DNA of 64,000 nucleotides from Fragum whitleyi (taxonomy: Eukaryota; Mollusca; Bivalvia; Cardiida; Cardiidae), in the NCBI GenBank assembly GCA_948146395.1, contig OX411548.1:63507020-63571019 (forward strand). The letters run 5' to 3'. The position numbers and the translations under genes were made by a program. The notes under the pieces are model-generated. The model searched no databases. It was not told the DNA's origin and saw only the letters and a list, made by a program, of their open reading frames with translations. The first letter of the stretch is position 1. Every line of letters starts with the position of its first letter. This document shows, in pieces, positions 13,214 to 24,470 of this stretch.

Positions 13214-13436
13214 TGAAATGTGCGTGAGATGCAAACATTGAGTAGCGTTGACAGCCATATACTGTAAATATAAAGTTACCTGGTGGTTTACAGATACTTT
13301 GAGACCTTATCTGTCTACTAAACGCTTAGTGAAGGCTCTGGTCAGACTGTGCGGATGCACAGGCTGGTCAGAGTCTTTGCTTTGCGCATATTTGAAATTG
13401 TTGGAAATCTCAAGCACAGGCTCATATACTAATTAG
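13214..13436. mobile_element. S-type repeat (gcctgtgcg family)
   Basis: Left end gtgcgtgagatgcaaac, centre ggtcagactgtgcggatgca with inverted gctggtcagagtc, right end ttggaaatctcaagcacagg. Related: 10468-10688, 29232-29548 (with a nested type-2 MITE), 45350-45548, and a core-only piece 48800-48866. Confidence 0.6.
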
Positions 13437-15163
13437 TGATATATTGTATGAAAAAAGCAACTGTACACCACCTGAGCATAACAATGGAGATCATATTCTG
13501 TCAATGGTTTTCTATATATTGGATATGTTATATGAGACATATTTGCTCTCTGGGGATTCATAATTACTGATGTTGTAAAATTGTAATCCCTTAGATGTGA
13601 GAATATGAATATCCAGTTATTGACCTCTGAAAAAGATTTGTTTTAAAAAAATGAGAGGTAAAATTATTTGATTACAAGGATGATTTAAAGAGAAAAAGCT
13701 TATGTGCTGACATAATCAGATTGCTAAATGCGAAACAGTTGTAACTGCATATAAGCAGTTACAACTGTTTCTCACTGGGCCATCAATATGAGATTATTAT
13801 TAGGCCAAGCTAGAAATTTATTCTTAATGACACTTTTTGAATAATATTTCAATCCTGCTTAATGACAGGGAGACATAGCCGTCATAATTACACTGTACAT
13901 TATGGGTATTCACTAAGATTAGGTTTGTTGAGATGATTCAAACGAGTACCTACAATATACAGTTTCTTCCAAAAATAATAATCTAGAGGTTTAAACGACC
14001 CCTTTCTATACCTCTTGTTTAAGGTAGTTGATCCATAATAGTTCTGCAATATTTCGGAACTCATGAACTTTAACAATGTTAACTGAGGTTTCCTAATGAA
14101 CTCATAAGGAAACCTCAGTTAACATTTATAAAGACCTTGAGTTCCAAATGTTGGGGAAATATTAAGGTGTACTGACCAAAGTGAACATTTTACTAATTTA
14201 TGAAGATTTAGCCAAAGAAAAGAAGTTATAATCAGCCATTTCTTCCATTTTGGAGGATTACATTTGTTAGGGATAAAGTACATTATAATGCTGTTGAAAT
14301 GAGGTTAAATAGTTATGAGCCAGATCATAAAATCATTCACTTTTAACACAAAATCTGATTAGGACCCTTTCAAGGGATTAACTTAATGAGCTTTAGTATT
14401 GCAACCCTTAACCACTGAAAATCTCTCTGAAACTCTTGAATAACCATGCTAAAGGTTTAGATATGAACACTAGTGGACTTGCTAATTTCAAGACACTTAT
14501 CTCCTTTTAGAATTATCGGTATGACATAGTTACCCAGTTTTGCTTAAAGAATTAAAAATTAAGACATTAATATTCAGTATTTAGTACATCGTCTGTTCTG
14601 TAATTATTATTGTCTTTGTACATAAATAAGTACCTTGCTTTGTTCTGCACTTGTGTCAAAAGCATGTTCTGCATTGAGATAGCAAAAACATTAATTATGC
14701 AAGCTTAAAAAATATGCTTAACTTTGCATGCAAGAACACATGCAAAGCGAGATGTAACTTAAAAATTACTTAGACCCTGAGTCTAAGACACTTATAAAGG
14801 GCCTGAATATAAACGTCCCATTGCTTAAAGGTCCCAAGTGCCTTTACTTAGGATGTTTTAGCATGGAGGGATTACATGTGTATATTATATTATATTATAG
14901 ACATTAGTTGCATGCTTGTCAAATCAATGGTTCAGTACAAACATAACTGAATATAGACATATTGGCAGTTACAACAGTTCGATGGCTTATTGCAAAAAGG
15001 TTGTAACTCCTTATACACATACAGTGAGTTACAACTGTTTCGCACTGAGCCACCAAGTTAATATTTCTTACTTAGACATCCATAAGTTAACTGCAATCAC
15101 TTTCAATTTGATTGTTGAATACTATGCCACAATAGTAATGATGATCATCTTAATCTTTTTCAG

Positions 15164-15310
15164 GCTTTTCTTGAGTTTGAAGACGAGTCAGTAGCATCAA
15201 CATTCGTCAGTTACTACAACAAAATGGCGTGTTGTATTCGGGGCAAACAGGTTTATGTACAGTTCTCACAACATAAAGAATTAAAGACAGATCAATCACA
15301 TTCATTTCAA
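15164..15310 (+). CDS. PTBP1: PTBP exon 2: RRM1 second half
   Basis: 147 nt, phase 0/0, 49 codons (residues 49-97). The acceptor is ctttttcag; the donor gtaagt at 15311 is consensus. The exon opens with AFLEFEDESVAS, the RNP1/beta3 strand of RRM1 (human AFIEMNTEEAAN). Helix 2 (TFVSYYNKMACCI) and the last strand RGKQVYVQFSQHKELKTD follow, matching human RGQPIYIQFSNHKELKTD almost residue for residue. The conserved HKELKTD segment after the last strand marks the PTB family rather than a generic RRM. The exon closes RRM1 and begins the linker to RRM2. There is no internal stop or shift. Confidence 0.96.
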
Positions 15311-16248
15311 GTAAGTCATGGTTTGAACTTGTATTTCTGTGCTCCTGCATTGAAAGATCTGGGACATATTGTTTACCGTTGTCTGTCTGTCTGTCTGCAA
15401 AACTTAACCAAAAAACTTGCCAATATTTTCAAGGCTATTCAAGATACAATGCTCATATTTGGTATGATGACCAGGAATCAATATCTAGGTGCTCATGCTG
15501 TCATGATATGATTAAAAAATTGTTAAAAGCGTAGCTAAGTCCTTTGCAAGCAAACAAATCAAATAGTGCAGAAGTTGTAGTACTAGTGTGGTAAGAAGAC
15601 ACAGGTCTCAGATCACAGAGTTTGGAGTTCTAATCCTGCCTTCATCATGCAACTTTCATTGAACAAGCAACTAAGTCTATAGCTGCTACTATGGATTGAA
15701 AGCCAATGTCTGGTGGGCATCTGTAAACATTGGACTTGCAACTGGAATCCCCTGTTTAGTATTGTTAAGTTTTTGATTGAATTCTGTTTGAAATCAGAAC
15801 ATGAAATTATATCTCTTAAAACTGAGAAATTAAAGTATAAGAACCACATTAACAGTTGATTTAAATGACTGTTAACCCCATGATTTGAACTCCAAAGCAC
15901 ATGCTAATGTCAATGGAATGGTTCCTTGGTTTGCAAGCCAAGGGGTAAAGGCACTTGACCCCTGGCCCAACTGACGTATGATATGTTTATGGGAAAAACA
16001 CTGAATGGCCAGCCACAGTTCACCCAGCTGTAAAATTGGGTAACAGTGGACTTTTACTACTGACCCTACATGAACACATCAGTCGAGGGTTTAGTGCAAT
16101 ACTGTACTTAGTGTATATTCAATGTATATACTCTTTTAACTGTCTTGCAGTGAACCTAGATTGAGTGTTCAAGAGTGACTTAATAACCTTAAACTTTTGT
16201 TGCAATCAAACTAAAATAAATTTCTATAAACTAAACTTTGTATTTCAG
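15311..16248 (+). other. PTBP intron 2
   Basis: 938 nt. It contains a fragment of a D-type element (about 15357-15475), an unassigned low-copy repeat-like stretch (15570-15740) and a type-3 palindromic MITE (16086-16158) about 90 nt before exon 3. The acceptor is ctttgtatttcag at 16236-16248. Confidence 0.7.
15357..15475 (+). mobile_element. D-type fragment before exon 3
   Basis: Fragment with gacatattgtttaccgttg, a CTGT tract and gccaatattttcaaggctat, matching the D-type body. Both termini are missing. Confidence 0.6.
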
Positions 16249-16389
16249 AATCAGGCTTCACAGGCAGCTTTACAGGCAGCGCAGCAAGCTTTAATGGGGA
16301 ACGGGGACAGTGAGGGTGCAAAGAAAACCACATTACGTGTCATAGTAGAGAATCTAGTCTATCCTGTAACCATAGAAGTTCTAAATCAG
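16249..16389 (+). CDS. PTBP1: PTBP exon 3: linker and RRM2 start
   Basis: 141 nt, phase 0/0, 47 codons (residues 98-144). It starts with a Gln/Ala-rich linker (NQASQAALQAAQQALMGNG, as in human QARAQAALQAV). The beta1/RNP2 strand of RRM2 follows, KTTLRVIVENLVYPVTIEVLNQ (human VLRIIVENLFYPVTLDVLHQ). The donor is gtaaga at 16390. The VENLxYPVT motif is diagnostic for PTB RRM2, the domain that also binds Raver-type co-repressors in vertebrates. It is the only complete and well-spliced member of a tandem array: five degenerate copies follow at about 177-bp steps (see 16445-17290). Confidence 0.97.
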
Positions 16390-16444
16390 GTAAGAGTTCT
16401 CTAACTTGTTATTGCCTAGAGAGATTATAAAACATCTAGATATC

Positions 16445-17290
16445 TTCCTTTTAGTCTAGTTTCCTCAACAAGAGTTATTTGGGACAGTGAAATTTCAAGG
16501 AAAACCACATTACTTGTTATAGTAGAGAATCTAGTCTATCCTGTTACCGTAGAAGTTGTAATTCAGTTGAGAGTTGTCTAACTTGGTGTTAGTACAAAGG
16601 AGCAAATGTTTACAGTTAGCGGAAACACTTTTTGATGTCCAAGTCCTTATACAGTACATAGGCATTTACAACCTTTTAGCAAGTGGACATGGATGTAACA
16701 GTAGAGACTTTAGTCTGTCCTGTTATCAAAGAAATTCTAAATCAGGCAAGTGTTTTCTTACAAGATGTTAGTACAGAAAAGCACAAGATTACAGTTAGCC
16801 GAAACACTTTTTGATGTACCAGTAAACAGTGTATGGACAATTACAACCTTTAAGCAAGTGGACATGGATGTAAATGTAGAGACTCTTGTCTCTCCTGTAA
16901 CAATAGCAGTTCTTTGTTAAGTGAGATCAAGACCATCATGATGTAATTTTGAGAAATCTGGATTTCTGCCTTGGTTTAATTTAGCACAGCAAGCTCTAAT
17001 GGGGAAATGGGGGTACTGAGAGTGCAAAGAAAACCACATTTCGTGTTATAGTAGAGATGCCTGTCTATCCTGTAACAATAGAAGTTCCAAATCAGGTGTT
17101 GGGTGGCTTTCTTGTTAATGTGTGAAAGAAAAAGTCATCTTATTATGCCCCTTAGTTTAGGCAGTACATTAAGATTTAATTGGGAATGGGGCCAGTGAAA
17201 GTTCATTGAAAACCATATAACATGTCACATTTGAGAATCTAGTCATATTGAAATGCATCTGTTAAGCCAGTAGGGGTGGTGAAGTTAGCA
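16445..17290 (+). pseudogene. Tandem degenerate copies of PTBP exon 3
   Basis: Five copies follow the true exon. The anchor gtagag (the Val-Glu of RVIVEN) occurs at 16345 in the exon and again at 16522, 16701, 16876 and 17051, with a decayed match near 17230; the steps are 177, 179, 175, 175 and about 179 bp. Copy 1 keeps 22 in-frame codons (KTTLLVIVENLVYPVTVEVV) but its donor reads ttgaga. Copy 2 reads VETLVCPVIKEILNQ with a GC-type donor gcaagt. Copy 3 ends in TAA. Copy 4 keeps AQQALMG and VYPVTIEVPNQ but has a +1 shift at the GNGDS position. Copy 5 is barely recognisable. Copies 2 and 3 share a different 5' part (gaaacactttttgatgt). The array is best read as an exon-plus-flank tandem amplification now decaying. 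Confidence 0.88.
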
Positions 17291-17310
17291 ACATAGTGAA
17301 ATTGACATGA

Positions 17311-17725
17311 TGACTGATTTTGGAATAATTTTGGAATGAAATTGAATGAGTGTGTGGAGCAAATTTTGAGTGAAATTAAAGGGGGGTAATCCAATATTGC
17401 TAATTTCGTTCAAGATGAACAAAATTAGCAATATTAATTACCTCCCTTTAATAAAATAAACATACTTTTCTGTTTGTACATCTTTGTTGACCAATCGGAC
17501 ACTTGAAAGTCCACACCAGCCAATTTAATAGTAGAATAAAGAGATCGATTTGAATTTATTGTTGTAAGTGTTGAGTGATTTTTAGATGTTTTTTAATGAT
17601 TTATGCACGTTTTTGATCGATTTGAGTGAGTGTTTGGAATGAATGAATGGAGCGCTGAGTGAATGATAAAGAATGATTTTGATCAGAGTGAGTGTCAATT
17701 TTGCAATGTTTTTAACTGTACAAGC
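17311..17725 (+). repeat. W-type ~400-bp repeat
   Basis: Shares ttttggaatgaaat, a central palindrome (ccaatattgctaatttcg / aaaattagcaatatt), acctccctttaataaaa, gagtgtttggaatgaat and agtgagtgtcaattt with the second copy at 20758-21145. No coding. Confidence 0.6.
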
Positions 17726-18253
17726 TTAACAACAAATGGCTGGCTAGCCGTGCCTATTTAAGTCCACTGGAGAATCTGCTTGAGCAGATTTCAGTGATAG
17801 GAAAAGGTAGTTGTGCCGCTGAAAGCTTATGACTAAAATTGTAGGTCACTAAAAGAGATGAGTTAGTGCCAAATTATCGAACTTAAGTGCCAACTTAACC
17901 ATTAAGTATTTATTCTTTTAAGCTCAGTTGACACACAATTCTCTAATTTTTCCAGCCTAGTATCTGTACTGAATTGCAGAAAAGTAAACTATCTGTTTTT
18001 AAGATCAGTATGTGGGATATATCATTTCTTGTCGAGAATTCTAGTCATCTTAGAAATAATGATAGGTTATATAGATAGGCTGTCTGCAATGAAAATGTCA
18101 AAGCATAACCCAGTATAACGAGGCCTCGAGTGATTTTTCGGGCAGAAATTTCAGGTAGAAAGGATTATTTTCATAAAACAATATTCATAGTTTGAACTGA
18201 TGAGATGAACTACATGGTTGATGGAAAACCCAAAACACAGTAACTACAGCTTA

Positions 18254-19185
18254 TTAGTCCCCTACCGGACTATAGGTTTGCCCTCCGTCTGTCCGTCCGT
18301 CTGTCCGCTCAAATCTGGATCCCGCGATAACTTAATAACTAAGCAAGCGTTTTTGATGAAAGTTGGTATATGACTAGATGGCAATGTGTAGATTATGCAC
18401 ATCATTTTATTTTTGTTTTTCAACTTAAATTGAGGTTGCTATGGTTACAGAAATAGTGAAAATATGGCCAAAAATGGGATCCTGCGATAAGATAATAACT
18501 AAGCAAGCTAGTTTGATGAGACTTGGTATATGACTATATGGCAATGTGTAGATTATGCACATCATTTTATTTTTGTTTTTAGACTAAAATTGTTGTTGCT
18601 ATGGTTACGGAAATAGTGAAAATATGGCAAAAAATGGATCCTGCGATAAGTAAATAAGTGAGCAAGCTAATTTGATGAGACTTGGTATATGACTAGATGG
18701 CAATGTGTAGATTATGCACATCATTTTATCTTTGTTCTTTGACAAAAAGTGTGGTTGCTATGGTAACGGAAATAGTGAAAATATGGCAAAAAATGGATCC
18801 TGCAATAACTTAATAACTAAGCAAGCTAAATTGATGAAACCTGTTTTAAAATGTAAGAAAATTTATAAGCCATGTTAGTCAGGGTGGTGATGCAGCAGTA
18901 TTAATCACCTCCAGTGAAAGTTCTCATTTCTTACCAACAAGACTGAAGAAAAACATCTTGGATCAGACAAGGTAACTGTTATTGATACTATTTCTTGCAT
19001 CTGTCTATTGCTTGCATGAATTGTATAGTGGGCACAGCAGAGACAACAACTCATGTAAGTCTTGTTTAACCCTTTCCAAAACAAGACCTGGTTTTGACGT
19101 CCCTGATAGAATTGGCGTGGGAAAACATTGAGACAAACGAAGCCGGTAGGGGACTTAATGTGTTGCATACAACACCAGATACTTG
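18254..19185 (+). mobile_element. E-type Helentron-like element
   Basis: It starts TTAGTCCCCTACCGG, followed by a CCGTCTGTCCGTCC microsatellite and ~160-bp repeats (gatggcaatgtgtagattat at about 18378, 18538 and 18697). The 3' end has the inverse ccggtaggggactta (19143-19157), hairpin gtgttg-cata-caacac and CTTG at 19182-19185 followed by T. Same layout as the A-D types, with unrelated sequence. Confidence 0.72.
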
Positions 19186-19623
19186 TTCAAGCAGAAGTCT
19201 GGATGTACTTGTCTATTCTTAAGATATTTTGCATTTGCAAGCAAGTCAAGGCATTTGCTGACACATATATTAGCTGATATACAGCAGAGAGGGACACAAG
19301 AGAGGGTGGGTGGAGGGCAGGGGTTTAAACTGTTATTGTTTAAATCTAATGATGTGGGCATTCATTTGAATAGCTTGAAAAGACTATTCCATTGAGTACC
19401 AACAATGCAGAGTATACAGCATAATAAAATTTTAATTGTTTTAAAACATTTTTTTTTCTTTTTCAATCATTAGCTCTAAAGACTGTCTGATTGCTTGAGT
19501 GTCAATATTGTCTATAAAAATTCCAGAATTAGGACTTTACATGATGGATTAGGGATAATCATTAGGGAAAAGGATTGAAAAATAGATCATCCCTCTTTAA
19601 CCCCTTCCATTTGTAGATGCATC

Positions 19624-19851
19624 CGATCAAGGGGTCCCGACAGCAGAACACATTCTTCCAGACTATTTGTCTCTCACCAAGGGGTCGATAATCGTAGATC
19701 TATGTGAGATAGTAGCTGGAGGCTAGGAAAGGATGTAATGGTAGTACTGGTGTGAGAAATACCAGGAACCCATTGTTAGATGCTCCAGCCGCCTCGATAT
19801 AACTGAAAAAATGTTGAAAGTGGTGCTAATTTCCATTCAATCAATCAATCC
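19624..19851 (+). mobile_element. SINE, 5' truncated
   Basis: It contains gactatttgtctctcacc, ggctaggaaaggatgtaatg and the caatcaatcaatcc tail. The tRNA head is missing. It interrupts the 216-bp repeat array. Confidence 0.65.
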
Positions 19852-20757
19852 ATTTGTAGATTTGCAGACAGTCTGTTTGCTGGCCTATCAAATATAATTG
19901 CTTATATATTTTTCCAGAATTTGGACTTGACATGATAGATTAGGATTAATTTGACATTATCAAAATCATATTGATGGCTCAGTGCAAAAAGTTGTAACTG
20001 CCTAACTTTTTAAAGGCAGTTACAACAGTTTTGCTTTGAGCCATCATCTTTTGAAAGTAATCTATATTAGAGTTACATTTCTGTCAAACTGTCCTTGAGA
20101 AATGGATTCAAATTTAGATCTATATAATCAATTTTAAAACTTTTTTGTCTCTCCTCTCATGAAGCAGTGACATTCTGATTACTGGCTTAATGAAATTATT
20201 CCAGATTTTTTTCTGAAATTTAGAAATTTGTGTCAGTTGTGTAAATCTGTTTTCTGATTACCATTTCTTCTCTTAAATGTCCTAGATGGATCATGTGGGA
20301 AACTCATTGAAAATTTGAATCGGGCAGTCACAATTGCTGGCCTATCAATAGTGTCTTTAATTTTTTCCGGAATTTGGACTTTACATGATATTTCGGGGAT
20401 AATTTCGACTTTGTAAACTCATGTCTGTATGTGTTATCTATATATTGAGTCCAATTTCTAATGTCAAATCAATCTTGGTGGATTGTACTTGGAAATGGAT
20501 TGAAATTTGGATCATCTCTCTTTAATCCCTCTATTTGCAGACAGTCTGATTGCTAACCTATCAATAGTGTCGAAGAAATTTTTCCGGAATTTGGGCATGA
20601 CATGATTGATAGGGGATTATTTGACATTGTTAACTCATGTCTGTATTTGTAATCTATATTGGAGTCCCATTTCTAACTATCAATCTGTCCTGTAAAGATC
20701 TAAGAAGCAAATCGTGCTATTTAAACCTACAGTGTATAACAATATGAAATTGAAAAG

Positions 20758-21145
20758 ATGAAAAACTTTGGAATGATTTTGGAATGAAATCCAGTGAATG
20801 TGTGGAGCGAGTTTTGAGTGATATTAAAGGGAAGTAATCCAATTCAGCTAATTTTGTTCAGGATGAACAAAATTAGCGATATTTTTTACCTCCCTTCAAT
20901 AAAACATACTTTTCTGAGTGTCTTCTTGACCTCAAACTCTTTAAGATCCACATTGTACAATAATTTAATCCTTTTAAATTAAAAGTTGATTGTCTTGTGC
21001 GATTTTGAAATGTTCTCTAAAGATTTCAGAATGTTTTCAATCAATTTGATTGAGTGTTTGGAATGAATTAATCGAGCGCTGAGTGAGCAATTTAGAATGA
21101 TTATGATCAGAATGAGTGTCAATTTCACAATGTTTTTAACTGTAA
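20758..21145 (+). repeat. W-type repeat, second copy
   Basis: Same order of blocks as the copy at 17311, including gaggtaaaaaa / ttacctccctt around the palindrome (gctaattttgttcagg) and agcgctgagtgag. Confidence 0.58.
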
Positions 21146-21333
21146 TTATTTCTGAATTGTTCACACCCTCCTCATATAATAATGCTAATTTTATCTTATA
21201 ACTATACAAATATCCGTATGATAACATCCCGTATGATATTTTTTATGATATCACATAGTTATTTTTAGAACATGATATAATGTGGTTATTTTTAGAAACT
21301 TGCATTTCAGATAGAAACACCGACGAAAACAAG

Positions 21334-21515
21334 ACGAATATAGGTTATAAGATAAATATAATACATTCTTAGTGTATTGTATGAAAAAAATATCAAACTC
21401 GGTTGTGAGAATTAATAATTGTCTCGGCATAGCCTCGACAATGATCAATTCTCCCAACCTCGTTAGATATTTTTTTTCATATAATACACTAAGTATGTAT
21501 TATATATTTACCATC
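21334..21515. repeat. Large palindrome (~180 bp)
   Basis: taaatataatacattcttag, tgtattgtatgaaaaaaata and its inverse, with an inner pair aattgtctcggcat / cctcgacaat. Probably a palindromic MITE. Confidence 0.6.
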
Positions 21516-22059
21516 TCTTCCTGAATCGGTATTCAGACAATCTGGTTGCTGAACTGTCAATATTGTCTATAAAAATTTTCAACAATTTGAACTTCACATC
21601 ATAGATTGGTATAATTTGACATTGTCTTTTTTTTTTGTCTGTGATTGTTAAATCGTACTGCGAAGCAGTAGATTTATATCTACCGTTTTCCAGAATCCAG
21701 TCTGTTTGACCCACTACATTTTTACCATTATCTTCTGAGCAATGTGTTCAAACCAAATTATGTGTTTTCAAACACCGAAGAAACGGCCTTTTCAGTCACA
21801 ATCTACAAACTTTGTTTATACCTTATTTACTTTTCGACAAATAGAGAAGAGGCTAATACAAAATTTGATGTAATTTTCACTTTTAGTAATTACCAGTTAG
21901 TATTTTCAGTGTTTATAACAAGATTTTCGGTTGAGTAAAGGAGTTGAAACGTACAATAGGTTAACTGTATAATTAATTTGTAGCACTTACAATATTACTG
22001 CTCTGAACTTTCTCGAACGGTCATTTACCAGTTGTAGGGCTGACAACCAATCAAATTCT

Positions 22060-22900
22060 GTTATGATTATCTCTCGGTCAAAACCCACGCGTAAATTCAG
22101 ACCATGTGGTAGACCGTCTGCTCGAAATGTGTCAATTAACTTGTTTGTCATTAGTCAATAGTCGTCTGCACCCAAACAGGGAGCGTGGGAAGTTTACTTT
22201 TTTTTTGCATGTGTTAACAAATAGAAATAATTTTGAAATATTTGATTTCAATGAGCACTCTGATCACGCTCCAATCCTATTTTCATTAAATTCAAATTTG
22301 AGTATGAAGAAAAATTATTCAACAACAAATAAACCGACAAAAACATACGATAAACTGATATAGGATAGCAGTAAGAGCGATCTATTTTTAGAACAACTCA
22401 TGAATAATAATAGAGTGCTGCTAGATTTAATCGACTGGTCAGAAACCAAAGATATAAATAGCATAGTTGGCGATTTCACGTGAGGAAAATGCATTTACAG
22501 TATTTGTGGGAAAACCCAATGCTTGAAATAAAAACATGTTGGTAATCAAAATTGTAAATAGTTTAATGAAAAATGTTTGTTGCTAAACAGGCTTTTAAAC
22601 TCTATAGAGAGAGGAATAATATTAACAGACAAGCTTTTAGCTTGGCACGTGCTCATTATAACAACGTAAAAATCTGCTAAGAAATAATTTAGACTAGCAG
22701 AGGGCTATCGAATCAGCAAACTTTCAAAATCGGACCCACGAGGTTGGATGAGCTGGCGATGTCCTCGAAAAGATGAAGTGTTAAGACAAAAAACTCACAA
22801 ATTTAAAGATTTTACCAACTTTTATTGTCCAAATTTGAGCCCTTTTGATTGGCGAACTATTGCACTATCCCAGCCTCTCAATGATGTACGATTTACAGTG
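22060..22900 (+). pseudogene. Broken non-LTR retrotransposon (LINE) fragment
   Basis: Frame at 22106-22363 reads DRLLEMCQLTCLSLVNSRLH and, later, FDFNEHSDHAPILFSL. The SDHAPI box is the C-terminal catalytic motif of the AP-endonuclease domain of LINE-type elements. Downstream, stops and shifts interrupt matches to the usual endonuclease-RT linker (RQAFSLARAHYNN near 22625-22665; SDPRGWMSW near 22731). No reverse-transcriptase motif remains. It lies within the 216-bp array region. Confidence 0.6.
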
Positions 22901-23242
22901 CTGACAGCACTTTGATAGATATGTATTGGAGTCCCATTTCTTGTGTCAAACTGTCCTTGACTGATCATGTAGGGAAATGGATTCATTTGATCGACATTTA
23001 GCTTATTTCTCTAGTACAAACATCTTTGAGATTGGATTTGGAAATCAAATGTTACAAGCAATTGCTTCTTTTACCAATATTTTTTCTGACACTCAGCATT
23101 CTAAAAATCAAATTCATTAATGCTGAGATGTAAAAAGCTGTTCCATTTCATTAAAAAATTTCAAAACAATTTGATCCTAGGCATAAATTCAAATTCATTT
23201 ATCAGTAAAATCCAATATGAATACTTTGTTCTATTTGTAAGG

Positions 23243-23312
23243 GTCAGTACAAAACTATTGTAAGTGCCTATAGGCTTATAGGCACTTACAATAGTTTTAT
23301 ACTTATCCCTTG
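23243..23312. mobile_element. Type-2 palindromic MITE
   Basis: gggtcagtacaaaactattg, taagtgcctata and the inverted copy; near-perfect hairpin. Other type-2 copies: 3498-3557, 29320-29385, 35613-35965 (interrupted), 39162-39232, 41892-41970, 50757-50828; half-copies near 34360 and 34665. Confidence 0.75.
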
Positions 23313-23756
23313 AATTTCTGCTTCTTCCCCATAAATGGAAGAGTTAGAAGTTTTTTCACCATTTACAACAAACAAAAGATGATAATAATAAATGTACGAT
23401 AGCACTTGTCTTCATCTGACTTCTTCCCCAGTGATTGCAATGTCCTCTTTGAGTAATCGAAAATCTGTCGAGAGCTCTTGTAACGAGACATAACTAGATT
23501 AGAAGCTTTAAATGCTTGCTTGGCTCCGATTGTTCTATATTTGAAGAGAATTGTGTTCCGAAAATACATCCCTTTTAGGATGCAGACAGCGTGTTTCTCT
23601 GGTAATTTGTTTAGGATTTTTCGGATTTGTAGAATAGGTCCGAAATATTTACCAATTTAGAATGACATCCTTGGGCTAATTTTTGTTGTAAGTGCTTATT
23701 CTGTGTATAGTAATTGGGATCATTTAGCAGTGGCTGCATGATGTTTAAATATTCGA

Positions 23757-23965
23757 CGGCAGCACTCATTCTTTCCGACTATTTGTCTCTCACCAATGGG
23801 TTCAAAATCATAGACCTATGTCAGATAGCAGCTGGAGGCTAGGAAAGGATGTGATGGTTGTACTTGTGAGAGAAATACCAGGAAGCCATTGTAAGGTGCT
23901 CCAGCCGCTGCGATTTAACTGAATAAATGTTGAAAGCGGCTTTAAACTCGATTCAATTCACTTTA
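23757..23965 (+). mobile_element. SINE, 5' truncated
   Basis: It starts cggcagcactcattctttcc and includes ctatttgtctctcaccaatg and gctccagccgctgcgattta; the tail is degraded. Confidence 0.65.
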
Positions 23966-24083
23966 ATGTTTAAAAACTCTATTCCTCTTTTGACCCAGAA
24001 TATTCTTAAAAAAAAGTAAAGCTTGGATTCATTGCTAAGCTTTGTGGGATTAAATAGTCTTGTCACATTGACCCTTGATGTTG

Positions 24084-24275
24084 TAGTTAAGGTAGTGGAA
24101 CCGTAATAGTTTTGCAACGTCTAAGAATAGTTTTGCAACGTCTCAGAAGTTAAGAACTTTAACGGTGTTAACCGAGGTTTCCTAATGATTTTCATTAGGA
24201 CACCTCGGTTAACATTGTGAAAGAATATGTGGTCCGAAATGTTGCGGAACTATTACTGGTCCACTACCTTAACTA
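24084..24275. mobile_element. Q-type MITE (gtagtgga family)
   Basis: Perfect terminal inverted repeat TAGTTAAGGTAGTGG / inverse, with a central palindrome ttaaccgaggtttcctaatg. Other copies: about 14019-14177 and 52420-52572. Confidence 0.72.
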
Positions 24276-24405
24276 AAAAAATGCCTTGACATTTTTGGGG
24301 CATCGTATTCTTATTATATTAAACACCCAACGATTAGACTCCTTCATTTTAAGGACCCTTAATATTTTAAAATGTCATTGAACTACTCTTTCTTGTATTT
24401 TTCAG

Positions 24406-24457
24406 ATTTTTAGCAAATTTGGTAAAGTTTTGAAGATGATCATTTTCTCAAAAAACA
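24406..24457 (+). CDS. PTBP1: PTBP exon 4: RRM2 helix 1-beta2
   Basis: 52 nt, phase 0 in and phase 1 out. It encodes IFSKFGKVLKMIIFSKN and the first base of an Asn codon (residues 145-161 plus split 162). This matches human IFSKFGTVLKIITFTKN in RRM2, the end of helix 1, the loop and beta2. The donor is gtaagt at 24458. An R-type MITE begins only 13 nt after the exon end. Short exon; identity is clear from collinearity with exons 3 and 5. Confidence 0.95.
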
Positions 24458-24470
24458 GTAAGTAGTATTT

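Larger units (their letters stand above)
2716..15163 (+). other. PTBP intron 1 (12.4 kb), repeat-rich
   Basis: The intron holds D-type (2858), A-type (5194, 6241, 7757, 10917) and D-type (10039) Helentron-like elements, a tRNA-headed SINE (3584), palindromic MITEs (3498, 9778, 13104, 13725, 14980), a gtagtgga-type MITE (14019), and gcctgtgcg-type repeats (10468, 13214). No coding exon was found. The stretch 11960-12980 holds no element I can name; 12000-12016 is a short GT microsatellite. The acceptor is taatctttttcag at 15151-15163. Confidence 0.75.
19480..21640 (+). repeat. Decayed ~216-bp tandem array
   Basis: Recurring blocks: cagacagtctgattgct, cctatcaatagtgtc, ttccggaatttgg, acatgat, ctcatgtctgtat, aatctatattggagtccc, aactgtccttgag. 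The clearest adjacent units start near 20333 and 20549. Pieces also appear at 19486, 19860, 20100, 21530 and 22915. It is interrupted by a SINE (19624), a type-1 MITE (19971), the W repeat and the 21334 palindrome. Confidence 0.6.
16390..24405 (+). other. PTBP intron 3 (8.0 kb)
   Basis: After the exon-3 pseudo-copies come two related ~400 bp repeats (17311, 20758), an E-type element (18254-19185), a decayed ~216 bp tandem array (19480-21640, with a piece near 22910), SINE fragments (19624, 23757), palindromic MITEs (19971, 23243), a large palindrome (21334), a broken LINE (22060) and a gtagtgga MITE (24084). The acceptor is tcttgtatttttcag at 24391-24405. Confidence 0.7.

Noticed and set aside
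16574..16771. Functional alternative exons among the exon-3 copies
   Set aside because: Each copy has a splice-site, frame or stop defect or lacks a clear acceptor, so they are listed as pseudo-exons unless transcripts show otherwise.
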